The position numbers were made by a program, and so were the translations under genes. A DNA stretch of 64,000 bases from G965212025 sp965212025 (GTDB taxonomy: Bacteria; Pseudomonadota; Gammaproteobacteria; Poriferisulfidales; Oxydemutatoraceae), in contig OZ243039.1 of NCBI GenBank assembly GCA_965212025.1, positions 620,001 through 684,000 of the forward strand. The letters run 5' to 3'. Shown here in pieces: positions 63,652-64,000 of this stretch (the stretch's first letter is position 1; every line of letters begins with the position of its first letter). A model generated the notes under the pieces. The model was given only the letters and a program-made list of their open reading frames with translations. It ran no database searches and had not been told where the DNA came from.

Positions 63652-64000
63652 CAGGAATGATTCTTGACAGCATCTGGAGACTTCCCTTTCAGAACCTGGC
63701 ATATAGCACGGTTCATTCTTCTTGCAACGAAGGCTTCACTGCTTAGCTCAAGATTTTCAAGATTTTCGCGAATTTTATCCGGATCATTTCCATTCACAGC
63801 CCCCTGTAAACTATCTCGGGCAGAAAAAATATTTTCCCTTTCCTCAAGGGACAGCAACAGCTCCCCATCTTCCTGTATTCCTGAAGCAAGCGCTTCGAGC
63901 ACACGTGTCGCTTCTACACGCTGCTCAAGCAATTTGCGCTTTTGGGCATCAGCGCGGGAATGCGAAAAAGAATCTTTCAACATTTTTTCAATCTCCGCTT
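63651..64000 (-). CDS. hscA: Fe-S assembly chaperone HscA, C-terminal part (runs off the window)
   Basis: The frame stays open to the edge and reads AEIEKMLKDSFSHSRADAQK then QRVEATRVLEALASGIQEDG and ARRMNRAICQVLKGKSPDAV, matching the lid domain of HscA, the Hsp70 that moves clusters from IscU. Only about 115 residues are inside. Confidence 0.92.
   Translation of the reverse strand, partial: AEIEKMLKDSFSHSRADAQKRKLLEQRVEATRVLEALASGIQEDGELLLSLEERENIFSARDSLQGAVNGNDPDKIRENLENLELSSEAFVARRMNRAICQVLKGKSPDAVKNHS

Overview
The window suggests a gammaproteobacterial methylotroph, probably a methanotroph. It carries most of a serine-cycle gene cluster, a complete pqqABCDE set, and a formylmethanofuran:tetrahydromethanopterin formyltransferase beside folD and 5-formyl-THF cyclo-ligase. 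It also has proteins of the type found next to quinoprotein dehydrogenases. The background genes and their order are gammaproteobacterial: der-bamB-yfgM-hisS-rodZ-ndk, then iscX-fdx-hscA, mutY-yggX and tldD/pmbA. The genus cannot be fixed from the sequence alone, and no methane monooxygenase or methanol dehydrogenase lies in the window.

Layout. 1-6.5 kb: an envelope cluster, mostly on the minus strand. It holds an NMT1-like ABC transporter, a membrane-anchored HELVH peptidase, a SoxYZ-like carrier, a lipoprotein, and a three-gene unit of a TolQ/ExbB-type proton channel, a TolR-like protein with an unusual periplasmic domain, and a small membrane protein. 6.6-12.3 kb: pmbA, tldD, a nitrilase-family amidase and ilvD. 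12.7-17.7 kb: a frameshifted porin, a secreted protein with a SHOCT-like tail, a MetX-like hydrolase and a periplasmic quinoprotein-type dehydrogenase. 17.7-23.5 kb: a scrambled prolyl aminopeptidase pseudogene, pqqEDCBA (minus strand; the 27-residue pqqA was found by eye) and dps. 23.7-26.2 kb: folD, ftr and fthC, linking the two pterin C1 carriers. 26.5-32 kb: accessory, decaying DNA with an intact katG and remnants of a LysR regulator, a Fic toxin and a coiled-coil gene. 32-42 kb: ppc, pgi and the serine-cycle operon sgaA-mcl-mtkA-mtkB-hprA. 42-45 kb: an unrecognised 742-residue secreted protein translationally coupled to phoU. 45-50 kb: groEL/groES, Hsp20 and a DegP-type protease. 50-64 kb: moaD, moaC, asmA, mutY, yggX, tRNA-Phe, amrS, an AlkA-like glycosylase, a methyltransferase, then der through hscA, which runs off the window.

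How the genes work together. The PQQ genes make the cofactor for periplasmic quinoprotein dehydrogenases. Ftr carries formyl groups on the H4MPT pathway, while FolD and FthC handle folate-bound C1 units. PPC, serine-glyoxylate aminotransferase, hydroxypyruvate reductase, malate thiokinase and malyl-CoA lyase supply most of the assimilatory serine cycle; glyA, glycerate kinase, enolase and malate dehydrogenase must be elsewhere.

The most striking structural feature is a run of four short direct tandem duplications within 9 kb (about 17.7-26.6 kb, units of about 597, 322, 182 and 201 bp). They break pip, duplicate the pqqB/pqqC junction and duplicate the fthC leader. The most interesting possible systems are the TolQ/TolR-like unit in the quinoprotein-type cluster and the phoU-coupled secreted protein. 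Several genes use TTG starts, two of them within TTGA stop-start overlaps.
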